Assembly: GCA_016218375.1 (NCBI GenBank)
Contig: JACREG010000071.1
Location: 1-50,810 of the forward strand
Source: Gammaproteobacteria bacterium
GTDB taxonomy: Bacteria; Pseudomonadota; Gammaproteobacteria; Thiohalobacterales; Thiohalobacteraceae
DNA length: 50,810 nucleotides
Reading direction: 5' to 3'
In this document: in pieces, positions 7,663 to 15,507 of the stretch
How positions within the stretch are numbered: the first letter of the stretch is position 1
How the letters are laid out: every line of letters starts with the position of its first letter
The notes under the pieces: model-generated
Seen by the model: the letters and a program-made list of their open reading frames with translations, nothing else
Told to the model about the DNA's origin: nothing
Databases searched by the model: none
Translations under genes and position numbers: made by a program

Positions 7663-7886
7663 AGCTGACCATCCGACTCAAGGACGAGGCGGATCTAGAC
7701 CTTTCCACCCTCCGCTCCATAAGCAAAGAACCGCTGCGCTACCCGCTTGTCCGGAGAAATACCCGCCGCGCTTTAATCCGGCGATTTCCCTTTGGCGTGT
7801 ATTTCCGTATCGAGGAGACACACATCGTTGTCGTGGCAGTCATACATGGGAGTCGGCATCCGCGCCGCTGGCAAAACTGCACGTAA
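7659..7886 (+). CDS. RelE/ParE-family toxin with an internal deletion
   Basis: The 75-residue protein keeps the C-terminal half of a RelE/ParE toxin: RRALIRRFPFGVYFRIEETH, then IVVVAVIHGSRHPRRW. The N-terminus MKLTIRLKDEADLDL resembles the first strand, but the usual helix 1-loop-helix 2 segment (about 20-25 residues with the family's WYE-type motif) is missing. LRSISKEPLRYPLV follows almost at once. Usual family length is about 95-100 residues. The frame is still open, so the deletion is in frame. The toxin may be inactive, leaving only the antitoxin functional, or it may fold in a minimal form. Confidence 0.72.
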   Translation: MKLTIRLKDEADLDLSTLRSISKEPLRYPLVRRNTRRALIRRFPFGVYFRIEETHIVVVAVIHGSRHPRRWQNCT

Positions 7887-7894
7887 ATTTGGGA

Positions 7895-7960
7895 TTACGC
7901 CATCCGCACCACCGTCCTTCCCTGCACATGCCCCGCCAGCATCTCCGCGCAGAACGCCGG
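7895..7960 (-). pseudogene. 66-bp relic of the 3' end of an acuI-like gene
   Basis: This stretch matches the last 66 bp of the acuI-like gene at 9533-9598 with five differences. It encodes PAFCAEMLAGHVQGRTVVRM-A-stop on the minus strand, against ...HVHGRTVVRVT-stop in the intact gene. Both are in the same orientation and flank the tetR/AhpD-like pair. It is a leftover of a second, related acuI copy. Confidence 0.75.
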
Positions 7961-8018
7961 TCGCTGGCAAGCCCGTATTAGAGAAAACCCTGCAAAGTCT
8001 GAAGGCCACGACAGAGGA

Positions 8019-8073
8019 ATTGGCAGGCGGGTGTCGGTACACGCGTACGCGACACCGAAGTCCGCCTGCCAAT
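8019..8073. terminator. Long cruciform-forming inverted repeat upstream of tetR
   Basis: An outer 12-bp arm (8019-8030 with 8062-8073) and an inner 6-bp arm (8031-8036 with 8050-8055) form a stable hairpin without a T-run. It may isolate tetR from upstream transcription. Confidence 0.4.
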
Positions 8074-8092
8074 CTGCTCCGCTAAATAAGGC

Positions 8093-8120
8093 TTGACTTT
8101 ACTGACCGGTCAACTAGAAT
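8093..8120 (+). promoter_or_regulatory. tetR promoter with overlapping GACCGGTC operator
   Basis: TTGACT (8093-8098) and TAGAAT (8115-8120) are spaced 16 nt. The palindrome TGACCGGTCA (8103-8112) lies between them, so a bound repressor would block RNA polymerase. The same palindrome core precedes the next gene. Initiation about 7 nt after the -10 would fall on or next to the ATG at 8128, implying a leaderless mRNA. Confidence 0.7.
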
Positions 8121-8127
8121 CGCCCGC

Positions 8128-8727
8128 ATGACCAGTCCAGCCGATACCCAACAACGCATTATCGATGCCGCGAGCGAACTCATGCATTCGCGCAGCTATG
8201 CGGATGTCGGAGTCGCGGCGATTTGCGAGCAGGCCGGCGTCCAAAAAGGCAGTTTCTACCATTTTTTCCCGAGTAAGCAGGATTTGACGCTCGCGGTGCT
8301 GGACGGCTTTTCCCTCAGAATGAAAGAAGCCCTGATCGACAAGGCCTTCGCCGACGATATTCCCCCGCTGGCACGGCTCGATCGGCTGGCCGATCTGCTC
8401 TACCGATTTCAGGCGCAATTGCATCAGCAGACCGGCCGGGTACTGGGTTGTCCCTTCGGCAACCTGGCCACCGAACTGGCGACCCAGGATGAACCGATCC
8501 GCAAGAAGGTCGATCTCATCTTTGCCCATCTGCAAACCCACATCGGCCAAGTGTTGCAGGCCAGTGTGGAGACCGGCGCCCTGAGCGACATCGATGTCGA
8601 CGCCACGGCACAGGCTATGCTCGCCTATTCCGAAGGCGTCATGATGCTGGCCAAAACACGCAACGACCCGGCCATCCTGCGCGATTTGCTGCCCGCGATG
8701 GCGCACATCCGTATTCCCGCCCGCTGA
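8128..8727 (+). CDS. TetR/AcrR-family transcriptional repressor
   Basis: The 199-residue protein has an N-terminal helix-turn-helix (residues ~10-55) with DVGVAAICEQAGVQKGSFYH, the recognition-helix signature of TetR proteins. The C-terminal ligand domain includes GRVLGCPFGNLATEL, as in the subgroup of TetR regulators with a TetR_C_6-like domain. It probably represses itself and the AhpD-like gene through GACCGGTC palindromes at 8105-8112 and 8781-8788. No ribosome site precedes the ATG, and the promoter predicts a leaderless transcript. The ligand is unknown; the reductase neighbour suggests an electrophile or quinone-like signal. Confidence 0.9.
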   Translation: MTSPADTQQRIIDAASELMHSRSYADVGVAAICEQAGVQKGSFYHFFPSKQDLTLAVLDGFSLRMKEALIDKAFADDIPPLARLDRLADLLYRFQAQLHQQTGRVLGCPFGNLATELATQDEPIRKKVDLIFAHLQTHIGQVLQASVETGALSDIDVDATAQAMLAYSEGVMMLAKTRNDPAILRDLLPAMAHIRIPAR

Positions 8728-8774
8728 GGATTTTTCGTGTGTACATCCCGAACGGACTTACTGCTTTTCAAGAG

Positions 8775-8797
8775 TTGACTGACCGGTCGACTATAAC
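8775..8797 (+). promoter_or_regulatory. Second TetR operator, before the AhpD-like gene
   Basis: TTGACTGACCGGTCGACTAT repeats the GACCGGTC core seen before tetR. TATAAC (8792-8797) is a good -10. TTGACT is only 11 nt before it and cannot be its -35; no other -35 is obvious. Confidence 0.6.
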
Positions 8798-8827
8798 CCG
8801 CAAGCCCTCATGACAGGAGATCACCGC

Positions 8828-9394
8828 ATGCAAACCCAATCGGCAACCCTGCAACAACCTCTCATCATGCCCGTCATCCCGACCGGCGATGAAGATCGCG
8901 TCACAGGCGTGCTTGAGACAATCAAACAACGTCTGGGATTCATTCCCGATGGCCTGCGCCTGTATACGCTGAGTCCGCCCTTGCTGGAAAATTTCGTCGG
9001 CAGCATTGCGTATTTCAATGGCGGATCGCGCTTACGCCCCGAGCTGATGGCCATGATCCGCTATCTCGTCTCATGGCATTCGCAATGCCAGTTCTGCATC
9101 GACATGAACGAGGGCTTCCTCACTCACATGGGCCTGCAACTGGATGACATCCGGGCCGCCCGCGCCAACCTGGAAGTAGCGCCGTTACCGGAAAATGAAA
9201 TGTCCTTGCTGAGGATCGCGATCAAGGCCGTCGACCAGCCGGAGCATGTGAGCCAAGCCGATCTGGAACAGGCATGGGCACAGGGCTGGCACGACCGGGA
9301 TATCTTCGATGCAGTTGTCCAAGCCGCCAACAATCGCGCCTTCAACTTGGTGCTGCGCACTTTCAACATACAACACCAGGGTGCATTCGGCTGA
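8828..9394 (+). CDS. AhpD-like / carboxymuconolactone decarboxylase-family protein
   Basis: The 188-residue protein (ATG 8828 behind AGGAG at 8813-8817) has the all-helical AhpD-like fold with the redox pair CQFC (C87, C90) in SWHSQCQFCIDMNEG. In peroxidase-active AhpD proteins the motif is CxxCxxxH; here the histidine position is N94. The two thiols may work as a disulfide reductase or peroxidase, but activity is uncertain. The C-terminal half has the second helical repeat (DIFDAVVQAANNRAFNLVL). It is under the TetR operator and followed by a hairpin terminator. Confidence 0.8.
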   Translation: MQTQSATLQQPLIMPVIPTGDEDRVTGVLETIKQRLGFIPDGLRLYTLSPPLLENFVGSIAYFNGGSRLRPELMAMIRYLVSWHSQCQFCIDMNEGFLTHMGLQLDDIRAARANLEVAPLPENEMSLLRIAIKAVDQPEHVSQADLEQAWAQGWHDRDIFDAVVQAANNRAFNLVLRTFNIQHQGAFG

Positions 9395-9405
9395 CGTAAA
9401 ACGGC

Positions 9406-9437
9406 GCGGGGCCGGGTGCATCTGTACCCGGCCCCGC
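9406..9437 (+). terminator. Hairpin terminator after the AhpD-like gene
   Basis: A perfect 12-bp GC-rich stem (9406-9417 with 9426-9437) with an 8-nt loop starts 12 bp after the stop codon. It lacks a T-run. It could serve both this gene and the convergent acuI-like gene. Confidence 0.55.
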
Positions 9438-9532
9438 TCGCCATATCATGTATACATCCCGGACAATCCATTCGGGTAAACCGCCGGCTACCCTAGCGCC
9501 CAGCTGATCGTGCGTCGATCTTACGTGCTGCG

Positions 9533-10522
9533 CTACGTCACCCGCACCACCGTCCTGCCATGCACATGCCCCGCCAGCATCTCCGCGCAGAACGCCGGCA
9601 GTTCACCGAGCGTAATCTCGCCCGCGCAAATGCTGTCGAGCTGCGCGCTATCGAGATCCTGCGCCAGTCGTGACCAGATGCGTTCGCGCACATCGCGTGG
9701 TGCATCGACGGAGTTGATGCCGAGCAGGTTCACGCCACGCAGGATGAAGGGTATCACCGAGGTGCTGAACTCGGTGCCGCTGGCCATGCCGATGACGGCG
9801 ACGTTGCCGTGTGGGCGCACGCAGCGGATCGCCCAGCCGAGGTAGTCGCCGCCGAGGGTGTCGATGACGCCGCCGAAACGCGCGGCTTCCAGGGCACGTT
9901 GGCCCATCGCGAGTCCTTCGCGCAGGATAATCTTTTGCGCACCGAGTTTTTCCAGGTAATCGATACTCGCCGGTTTCACGGTCAGCGCGGCGATCTCGTA
10001 GCCATGCCGCGCGCACAAGGCGGTGGCGAAACTGCCGACACCGCCGCTCGCGCCGGTAATCAGAATCGGGCCGAGCTCGGGGGTTTGACCGTTGTGTTCC
10101 ATACGCGTGAGCGCGAGCGCGGCGGTGAAGCCGGCGGTGCCGACGATCATCGCCTGGCGTGTGGACAAACCTGCGGGCAAGGGGATCGCCATCGCAGCAG
10201 GCACGCGCAGGTACGGCGCGAAGCCGCCGTCGCGCGCCTCGCCGATGCCGCCGCCGGTGACCACCACCGGTGTACCCACCGGCAGACTAGAATCGGTCGA
10301 CACCTCCACCCGCCCCGCTGCATCGACGCCGCCGACCAGCGGCGAATGGCGCAGGATTTTGCCGCGCCCGGTGACGGCCAGTGCGTCCTTGTAGTTCACG
10401 GCGGACCATTCGACGCGCACGGTTATCTCGCCGGGCGTGAGCTGGTCGAGGGTGAGCGCTTCCAGGCCGGCGCGATGACCGGACGCATCCTGATGAATTC
10501 GGAAGGCGTTGAAGGTAGTCAT
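9533..10522 (-). CDS. acuI: AcuI-like NADPH-dependent reductase (YhdH/YhfP MDR family)
   Basis: This 329-residue medium-chain dehydrogenase/reductase lacks the zinc ligands of alcohol dehydrogenases. It begins MTTFNAFRIHQDASG and contains EWSAVNYKDALAVTGRGKI near residue 40, typical of the acryloyl-CoA reductase/YhdH group. The nucleotide-binding loop ITGASGGVGSFATAL is near residue 152. Members reduce acryloyl-CoA to propionyl-CoA or act on related enones and quinones with NADPH. The start at 10522 follows family alignment; the frame runs further upstream. It converges on the tetR/AhpD-like pair. A 66-bp copy of its 3' end lies at 7895-7960. Confidence 0.85.
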   Translation of the reverse strand: MTTFNAFRIHQDASGHRAGLEALTLDQLTPGEITVRVEWSAVNYKDALAVTGRGKILRHSPLVGGVDAAGRVEVSTDSSLPVGTPVVVTGGGIGEARDGGFAPYLRVPAAMAIPLPAGLSTRQAMIVGTAGFTAALALTRMEHNGQTPELGPILITGASGGVGSFATALCARHGYEIAALTVKPASIDYLEKLGAQKIILREGLAMGQRALEAARFGGVIDTLGGDYLGWAIRCVRPHGNVAVIGMASGTEFSTSVIPFILRGVNLLGINSVDAPRDVRERIWSRLAQDLDSAQLDSICAGEITLGELPAFCAEMLAGHVHGRTVVRVT

Positions 10523-10616
10523 GACTTTTCTCTCACCGGGTAGCAAACGGCGCGGATGACAGGAACGCCGCACAGTTGCGATAATAGCGCGGTCATTCCT
10601 CGCGGTCGTAGCCAGT

Positions 10617-11864
10617 ATGTCCAGCCCTGCAAGTCCCGTCCAGCGCCGCCCCAGCGTGCCCGTCCAAGTCGGATATGGGGCAGGTTCCGTCAGCGTCGGC
10701 GGCGATCACCCGGTGGTCGTGCAATCCATGACCAACACCGACACCGCCGACGCGGTCGGCACCGCGATACAGATCGCGCAATTGGCCAAGGCCGGTTCGG
10801 AACTGGTGCGCATCACGGTCAACAGCGAAGAGGCCGCCGCCGCGGTGGCGGAGATCCGCGCGCGACTCGACGACATGGGCGTGAACGTGCCGCTGATCGG
10901 CGACTTTCATTTCAACGGCCATCGGTTGCTGACCAAACACCCGGCCTGCGCGCAGGCGCTCGCCAAGTACCGCATCAATCCTGGCAACGTCGGCCGCGGC
11001 AAGAAGAAGGACGAGCAGTTCGCGACGTTGATCGGCTTTGCACGCGATCACACCAAACCCGTGCGTATCGGCGTGAACTGGGGCAGCCTCGATCAGGAAC
11101 TCGTCGTGCGCCTGATGGACGAGAATGCACGTCGCGCCGAACCGCTGGACACGGCTATCGTCACACGCGAGGCATTGATCGTCTCGGCGTTGGAAAGTGC
11201 GCAACGCGCCGAAGAACTCGGTCTGCGCCACGATCAAATTATTTTGTCGGTGAAGATGAGCGGCGTGCAGGACTTGATCGCGGTGTATCGCGCGCTCGCC
11301 GCGCGCTGCGATTATCCGCTGCACTTGGGACTGACCGAAGCCGGCATGGGCAGCAAAGGCATCGTCGCCTCGACCGCCGCGCTCGCAGTGCTGTTGCAGG
11401 AAGGCATCGGCGACACGATTCGGATTTCACTCACGCCCGAACCCGGCGGCGACCGCACCCAGGAAGTCGTCGTCGCGCAGGAGATTCTGCAATCCATGGG
11501 CCTGCGCGCGTTCACACCACAGGTTGTCGCCTGTCCCGGCTGCGGCCGCACCACCAGCACCACCTTCCAGCAGCTCGCGCAGGACATCCAAAGCTATCTG
11601 CGCCAGCAGATGCCGATATGGCGCGCGCAATATCCCGGCGTGGAAAATCTCACCGTCGCAGTGATGGGCTGCGTGGTCAACGGCCCCGGCGAAAGCAAAC
11701 ACGCCAACATCGGCATCAGCCTGCCCGGCACCGGCGAAGTCCCGGTCGCGCCAGTGTATGTGGATGGCGAGAAGACCGTGACCTTGAAGGGCGAACAAAT
11801 CGCGGTGGAGTTTCAGCAGATCGTCGATGCGTATGTGGTGCGGCGGTTTGGCGGGCACGCCTGA
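10617..11864 (+). CDS. ispG: 4-hydroxy-3-methylbut-2-enyl-diphosphate synthase
   Basis: IspG (GcpE) makes HMBPP from MEcPP in the non-mevalonate isoprenoid pathway, using a 4Fe-4S cluster. The 415-residue protein has [15 protein letters not shown] in the TIM-barrel part. The cluster ligands are CPGCG (C306, C309) and [10 protein letters not shown] (C352), with the usual glutamate downstream. Length fits the bacterial short form. A GATAAT hexamer at 10580-10585 may be its -10. The gene stands alone, divergent from acuI. Confidence 0.97.
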   Translation: MSSPASPVQRRPSVPVQVGYGAGSVSVGGDHPVVVQSMTNTDTADAVGTAIQIAQLAKAGSELVRITVNSEEAAAAVAEIRARLDDMGVNVPLIGDFHFNGHRLLTKHPACAQALAKYRINPGNVGRGKKKDEQFATLIGFARDHTKPVRIGVNWGSLDQELVVRLMDENARRAEPLDTAIVTREALIVSALESAQRAEELGLRHDQIILSVKMSGVQDLIAVYRALAARCDYPLHLGLTEAGMGSKGIVASTAALAVLLQEGIGDTIRISLTPEPGGDRTQEVVVAQEILQSMGLRAFTPQVVACPGCGRTTSTTFQQLAQDIQSYLRQQMPIWRAQYPGVENLTVAVMGCVVNGPGESKHANIGISLPGTGEVPVAPVYVDGEKTVTLKGEQIAVEFQQIVDAYVVRRFGGHA

Positions 11865-11919
11865 ATCCGGGTGTGAATTATGTAGGGTTTCGCTACCGCT
11901 CACCCAGGCTACTCCCGCT

Positions 11920-12777
11920 TTATTTCAGCCCCGCGCAAATCCTTTCAACACCTTCCAATACCCGCGGCGTCGCGCGGTGGATGTAATCACCGGGGACGCC
12001 GATGTAGCGTGTGCTCGCCGGTAAACCGTGGCCTTGCCAGAACGCCTGCACCGCGGCGACCGATTCGCCGGGATACAAGGCGAACACCACCGCCTCCGGG
12101 CGCGTGGCGAGTACGGCTTCGATATCGACGCGCGGGGTGAGTGTGGGCACATCGGCGAACGGATTCACGCCGCCGCACAAGGTCAATACATCGTTAATCA
12201 GATGCTCGCGGTTGACGGTCAGCAACGGCTGCTGCGCCAGTTGATAGAACAGTGTGCGGCGCGGATTGCCCGCGTAGCGCGTACGCAATGCCGCGAGCCG
12301 CTGCTCATACGCGCGCGCGGCGCGCTCGGCCTGCGCCGTTGTCCCGGCAATCGCGCCAAACACGCGCAACTGCGCGCCGATGTCATTCAATCGACGCGGT
12401 TCCGAGAGATACATGGGTATACCCAGGTGACGTAGCGATTCGATCTCGCGCGCCGGCGTGCCGCTGCCCCAGGCGATAATCAAATCGGGCTGCGCTTGCA
12501 GCACACGTTCGTGGTCGATGCGTTCGGCGTTGCCGATGCGCGGCAGCCGCAGGGCCGCCCGCGGATAATCGCTGTAGTCCCCCACAGCGACGATGCGATC
12601 GCCCGCGCCGACGGCGTACAACAGTTCGGTGATGTGCGGCGTGAGACTGACGATGCGCTGCGGCGGCGCGGCGAGGTGAATGACGTTGCCGAGATCGTCG
12701 GTGAAGACCTGTTCGGCCAACAGCGGCGCGGACAGCAACCACGCCGCCAGCAGCAAAACCATTTTCACAGCCGGCAT
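11920..12777 (-). CDS. btuF: Periplasmic cobalamin-binding protein, BtuF-like
   Basis: The 285-residue protein has a signal peptide (VLLLAAWLLSAPLLA) and a two-lobe helical-backbone binding fold. RIVSLTPHITELLYAVGAGD opens lobe 1 and PDLIIAWGSG is the typical vitamin B12-binding protein motif. It would deliver B12 or a corrinoid to a BtuCD permease not found here. Start choice is open: ATG 12777 has a GGTGAG site but overlaps cobC by 13 bp. GTG 12768 overlaps the cobC stop as GTGA, and ATG 12762 also works. It is last in ampD-ampE-cobC-btuF. A siderophore-binding role is less likely given the cobC neighbour. Confidence 0.85.
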   Translation of the reverse strand: MPAVKMVLLLAAWLLSAPLLAEQVFTDDLGNVIHLAAPPQRIVSLTPHITELLYAVGAGDRIVAVGDYSDYPRAALRLPRIGNAERIDHERVLQAQPDLIIAWGSGTPAREIESLRHLGIPMYLSEPRRLNDIGAQLRVFGAIAGTTAQAERAARAYEQRLAALRTRYAGNPRRTLFYQLAQQPLLTVNREHLINDVLTLCGGVNPFADVPTLTPRVDIEAVLATRPEAVVFALYPGESVAAVQAFWQGHGLPASTRYIGVPGDYIHRATPRVLEGVERICAGLK

Positions 12778-13367
12778 CCGGCGTGACTCACCAGCATCGG
12801 TGGTCGTTCGCCGTCGAGCTTGATGCGGGTGATAGCAGCATAGGCGACGTCGATGCGGTAGATCGCCTCCAATGGCGCGTTCAACACCTGCGCGACGACG
12901 GCGCGCATCACGCCGGCGTGACACACCACCAACACACGCCGACCGGCATAGACGTTGGCCAGGGCATGAAAACCCTCGGCCACCCGCGCGCGAAACGCCT
13001 CCAGCGGTTCGGCGCCGGACGGACGCGCATTGACAGGATCGTGATAGAAGCGCGCGATCTGTTCCGGATCTTCGGCACGCAGTTGTTCTGCGGTACGCCC
13101 TTCCCAGACGCCGAAACCGATTTCCATCAAGCGCGCATCCACCGCCAGCGGTAACGCATGACGCGCGGCGAGCGCGGCGGCGAAGGCGTGACACCGCGCC
13201 AAGGGCGAGGTGACGATCTGCTGCCAGGGCGCCTGCTCGCCGACGGCTTCCCACATCTGCCGCCAGCCGGTGTCGCTCAGCGGATCGTCGATCTGGCCGC
13301 GATAACGCTTGCCGCCTTCGGGTTCGCCGTGGCGGATCAGATCGATGTACGTGGAACTGCGGTTCAA
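12765..13367 (-). CDS. cobC: Histidine phosphatase, alpha-ribazole phosphatase type
   Basis: The 200-residue protein belongs to the phosphoglycerate-mutase-like histidine phosphatases. IDLIRHGEPEGG carries the catalytic RHG (H13), TSPLARCHAFA the second arginine, and VVCHAGVMRAV the second catalytic histidine. In CobC these remove the 5'-phosphate from alpha-ribazole (or adenosylcobalamin phosphate) in B12 assembly. The btuF-like neighbour supports this, but other phosphatase substrates are possible. It starts 6 bp after the ampE stop and overlaps btuF. Confidence 0.82.
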   Translation of the reverse strand: MNRSSTYIDLIRHGEPEGGKRYRGQIDDPLSDTGWRQMWEAVGEQAPWQQIVTSPLARCHAFAAALAARHALPLAVDARLMEIGFGVWEGRTAEQLRAEDPEQIARFYHDPVNARPSGAEPLEAFRARVAEGFHALANVYAGRRVLVVCHAGVMRAVVAQVLNAPLEAIYRIDVAYAAITRIKLDGERPPMLVSHAGCRL

Positions 13368-13373
13368 AGGAAA

Positions 13374-14270
13374 CTAACCCGCCCAACCCGCCAGGGTCAG
13401 CAGCGCAATGACGAACACCCACAACACCAAGGTGCGCCACACCAGGCTCAGCGTGGATTGCAGCACTTGATCCCAGGTGAGGTTGTCGCGGCTGTCTTCG
13501 TCGAGATCGAGCGCGCCGGTGCCGGTGGCGATGAGGATATCGGCTGCGGACGCGTGCCAATGCTCGCCACCGCCCGCGCCCGAGGTGCGCCAGCGCAGCA
13601 CCGCCGCCTCGAAATCGCCGGACAAGGCATAGCCGAACGCGGTCAAGCGCGCCGGCAGCCAATCGAGCCACTCGGCGATACGCCGCGCGGCCCAGGTGAA
13701 TTCGTCCCCGGCCTGTACCGGTGTCTGTGCCGTTGTTTGCATCGGGTCACGGCACAGTTCAGCGACGGCGCGATACAGCACCGCGCCCGCCGGCCCGAGG
13801 ATGGCGAACCAGAACAACACACAGAAGATGCGCACATTGGCCTGGGTCAGCACCGCGCCGGTGACGGCGCGCGCCTGCGCGTCGAGATCCTCCGGTGGCT
13901 CGCCACCGAGCAGACCGCGCGCAAGACGCGTCGCCAGTTCCGCGTTATCCGCCGTCAACGCGGCGCGGTACTCGGCCAACTCCAGCCCCAGATCGCGCGG
14001 CCCGAGACAGAACACCAACACGGCGACGGCGAACAGCAGACTGAGCAAGCCGAACAGCGCACCGCACAACCACGTTTGTACCAACACGGTCGCCAACAAC
14101 GGCGGCGCCAGCAGCGCCAACACTCCCAGGTATCCCTGCCAGGAACTGCCGCGCAGGCGTTCGCGCATCCAGACGACGTAATCGTGATAGCGCTCATAAC
14201 GCCGCAGGTGCTGGATGTGCTCCAACAGGCGTTCCAGCAGCAGGCTGGCGAGGATGGCGATGAGCGTCAT
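13374..14270 (-). CDS. ampE: AmpE-like membrane protein (CobD/CbiB superfamily)
   Basis: The 298-residue protein starts MTLIAILASLLLERLLEHIQ, has three or four clear hydrophobic segments (around 48-66, 67-90, 150-170 and 275-298), and carries CLGPRDL after the second. AmpE and cobalamin CobD share a fold and both have cobalamin or cell-wall neighbours here. Position directly after ampD and the AmpE-like N-terminus favour AmpE, an inner-membrane sensor-like protein linked to beta-lactamase/peptidoglycan recycling. A CobD role cannot be excluded because cobC and btuF follow. Confidence 0.78.
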   Translation of the reverse strand: MTLIAILASLLLERLLEHIQHLRRYERYHDYVVWMRERLRGSSWQGYLGVLALLAPPLLATVLVQTWLCGALFGLLSLLFAVAVLVFCLGPRDLGLELAEYRAALTADNAELATRLARGLLGGEPPEDLDAQARAVTGAVLTQANVRIFCVLFWFAILGPAGAVLYRAVAELCRDPMQTTAQTPVQAGDEFTWAARRIAEWLDWLPARLTAFGYALSGDFEAAVLRWRTSGAGGGEHWHASAADILIATGTGALDLDEDSRDNLTWDQVLQSTLSLVWRTLVLWVFVIALLTLAGWAG

Positions 14271-14320
14271 GGGGATAGGTTTGCTCGGGAGACGATGCGG
14301 GCAACGTACCCGCTACGCTT

Positions 14321-14893
14321 TCAGCCTGTCAAGGAATCCGGCGCGGGCGGCAACAAACCGGCCAGCTTGTCCCAGTCGAAGGCAGGGCCGGGATCGGTCT
14401 TGCGCCCGGGCGCGATATCGGCGTGTCCGACGATGGCGTCCGCGGCAATCGCGGGATACCGCACCCGCAACGCCGCGATCAGCGCGGCGAGGCTGCGGTA
14501 TTGCGCCTCGGTATAGGGCAGGTCGTCGGTGCCTTCGAGTTCGATGCCGATGGAGAAATCGTTGCAGGCGTTGCGCCCGCAATACGCACTCTGCCCGGCG
14601 TGCCAGGCGCGCTTGCTAAACGGCACGAACTGGACGATCTGGCCGTCGCGGCGGATCACCGCATGCGCCGACACCTTGAGGCCGGCGATCTCGCGGAAAT
14701 ACGGATGCGCCTCGGGATCGAGGCGGTTGAGGAACAGATCGGCGATCCACGGGCCGCCGAACTCACCCGGCGGCAGGCTGATGCCATGCACCACGACCAA
14801 CGCGATCTCGCCGTCGGTCGTGCGTTCGTCCCAGTTCGGCGAGGGACAGTGCTCCACGTCGAGCAGCCAATCGCCTCGTGCATCGATGTCCAA
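14321..14893 (-). CDS. ampD: 1,6-anhydro-N-acetylmuramyl-L-alanine amidase
   Basis: AmpD is a cytoplasmic zinc amidase of peptidoglycan recycling that cuts the anhydroMurNAc-L-Ala bond and lowers the inducer of AmpR. VVVHGISLPPGEFGG gives the first zinc histidine (H36), and VGHADIAPGRKTDPG near the C-terminus gives the second histidine and the aspartate. The start is taken as TTG at 14893: GGAGA lies 7 nt before it and the resulting 190 residues match the family. The open frame continues to 14953, but those codons are the REP palindrome at 14917-14993. The next gene is ampE, 50 bp downstream. Confidence 0.9.
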   Translation of the reverse strand: MDIDARGDWLLDVEHCPSPNWDERTTDGEIALVVVHGISLPPGEFGGPWIADLFLNRLDPEAHPYFREIAGLKVSAHAVIRRDGQIVQFVPFSKRAWHAGQSAYCGRNACNDFSIGIELEGTDDLPYTEAQYRSLAALIAALRVRYPAIAADAIVGHADIAPGRKTDPGPAFDWDKLAGLLPPAPDSLTG

Positions 14894-14916
14894 ACCGATT
14901 CTCCGTTGACTATCCG

Positions 14917-14993
14917 TAGCCCGGATGGAGCGTAGCGGAATCCGGGATGGCATACATGAGTTCCCGGATTCCGCTGCGCTCCATCCGGGCTAC
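14917..14993. repeat. REP-like element B, full inverted pair
   Basis: GTAGCCCGGATGGAGCGTAG starts the left arm and its near-perfect complement ends the right arm (14961-14993), giving a ~33-bp inverted repeat around a short centre. Related units occur at 16190-16230 (half) and 38574-38647 (pair). It sits between ampD and the thioredoxin-like gene. Confidence 0.8.
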
Positions 14994-15001
14994 GTAATGT
15001 T

Positions 15002-15337
15002 TCATGGCGCCTCCTCGGCGGGCAAGGCCAAGGCAGCGGCGATGGTCGCGCGCAACTTCGGCAGGCTCGCCTCGCACACGAGCGGGCGGTGATACTCGCC
15101 GTCGACGAACAGAAACAACGCCGGCAGATGAAACAGCTCGAACTCGCGCGCCAGCGCCTGATCGTGACCGGCATCGACCTCGAACACCGGCAGGCCGTCG
15201 GCCGCCGCCGCGAACTCGATCAACAGCTGCTTCCAATGCCGGCAGGAGGCGCAGGACGCCGCCGAAAAGAACACCACCGCCGGGCCGGACACCTCCGCGA
15301 GCGTGGGGTGGAAACTGAATTGGTCGAGGCGCTGCAT
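15002..15337 (-). CDS. Thioredoxin-like protein with CASC active site
   Basis: The 111-residue protein has a thioredoxin fold: VVFFSAASCASCRHWKQLL carries the redox pair C29-x-x-C32, and FHLPALFLF has the cis-proline before the fourth strand. The motif CASC differs from CGPC of TrxA, so its reduction potential and partners may differ. There is no signal peptide, so it is cytoplasmic. It is probably a small thiol-disulfide protein. It lies upstream of ampD on the same strand, separated by a REP pair, so co-transcription is doubtful. Confidence 0.82.
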   Translation of the reverse strand: MQRLDQFSFHPTLAEVSGPAVVFFSAASCASCRHWKQLLIEFAAAADGLPVFEVDAGHDQALAREFELFHLPALFLFVDGEYHRPLVCEASLPKLRATIAAALALPAEEAP

Positions 15338-15406
15338 GATTCGATCTTGAAGTTGTTAACCCTGCTGTTGATTCCCGTGTGGGATCGCGTAATCATGCCG
15401 CATTCT

Positions 15407-15442
15407 GAATCCCAGGGGGACAGATTTTGAATTCGCCCCCCG
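15407..15442. repeat. Candidate mobile-element scar with GGGGGACAGATTTTGAATTC motif
   Basis: GGGGGACAGATTT-type sequence bounded by a G5/C6 pair resembles short scars near REP-associated transposase genes in gammaproteobacteria. No transposase is present. The similarity is from memory and is only suggestive. Confidence 0.25.
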
Positions 15443-15507
15443 CTCATACCCCGGCCCTTGCGCCCATTGGGTATGCCCGCGAACCCTGAACATCTTAAGG
15501 AGTCTCC

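Noticed and set aside
8775-8797. TTGACT and TATAAC as a complete promoter
   Set aside because: The spacing is only 11 nt, too short for sigma70; only the operator and the -10 are kept.
15002-15337. The CASC protein as TrxA
   Set aside because: The genuine TrxA with CGPC is at 49738-50064; this one is a divergent thioredoxin-like protein.
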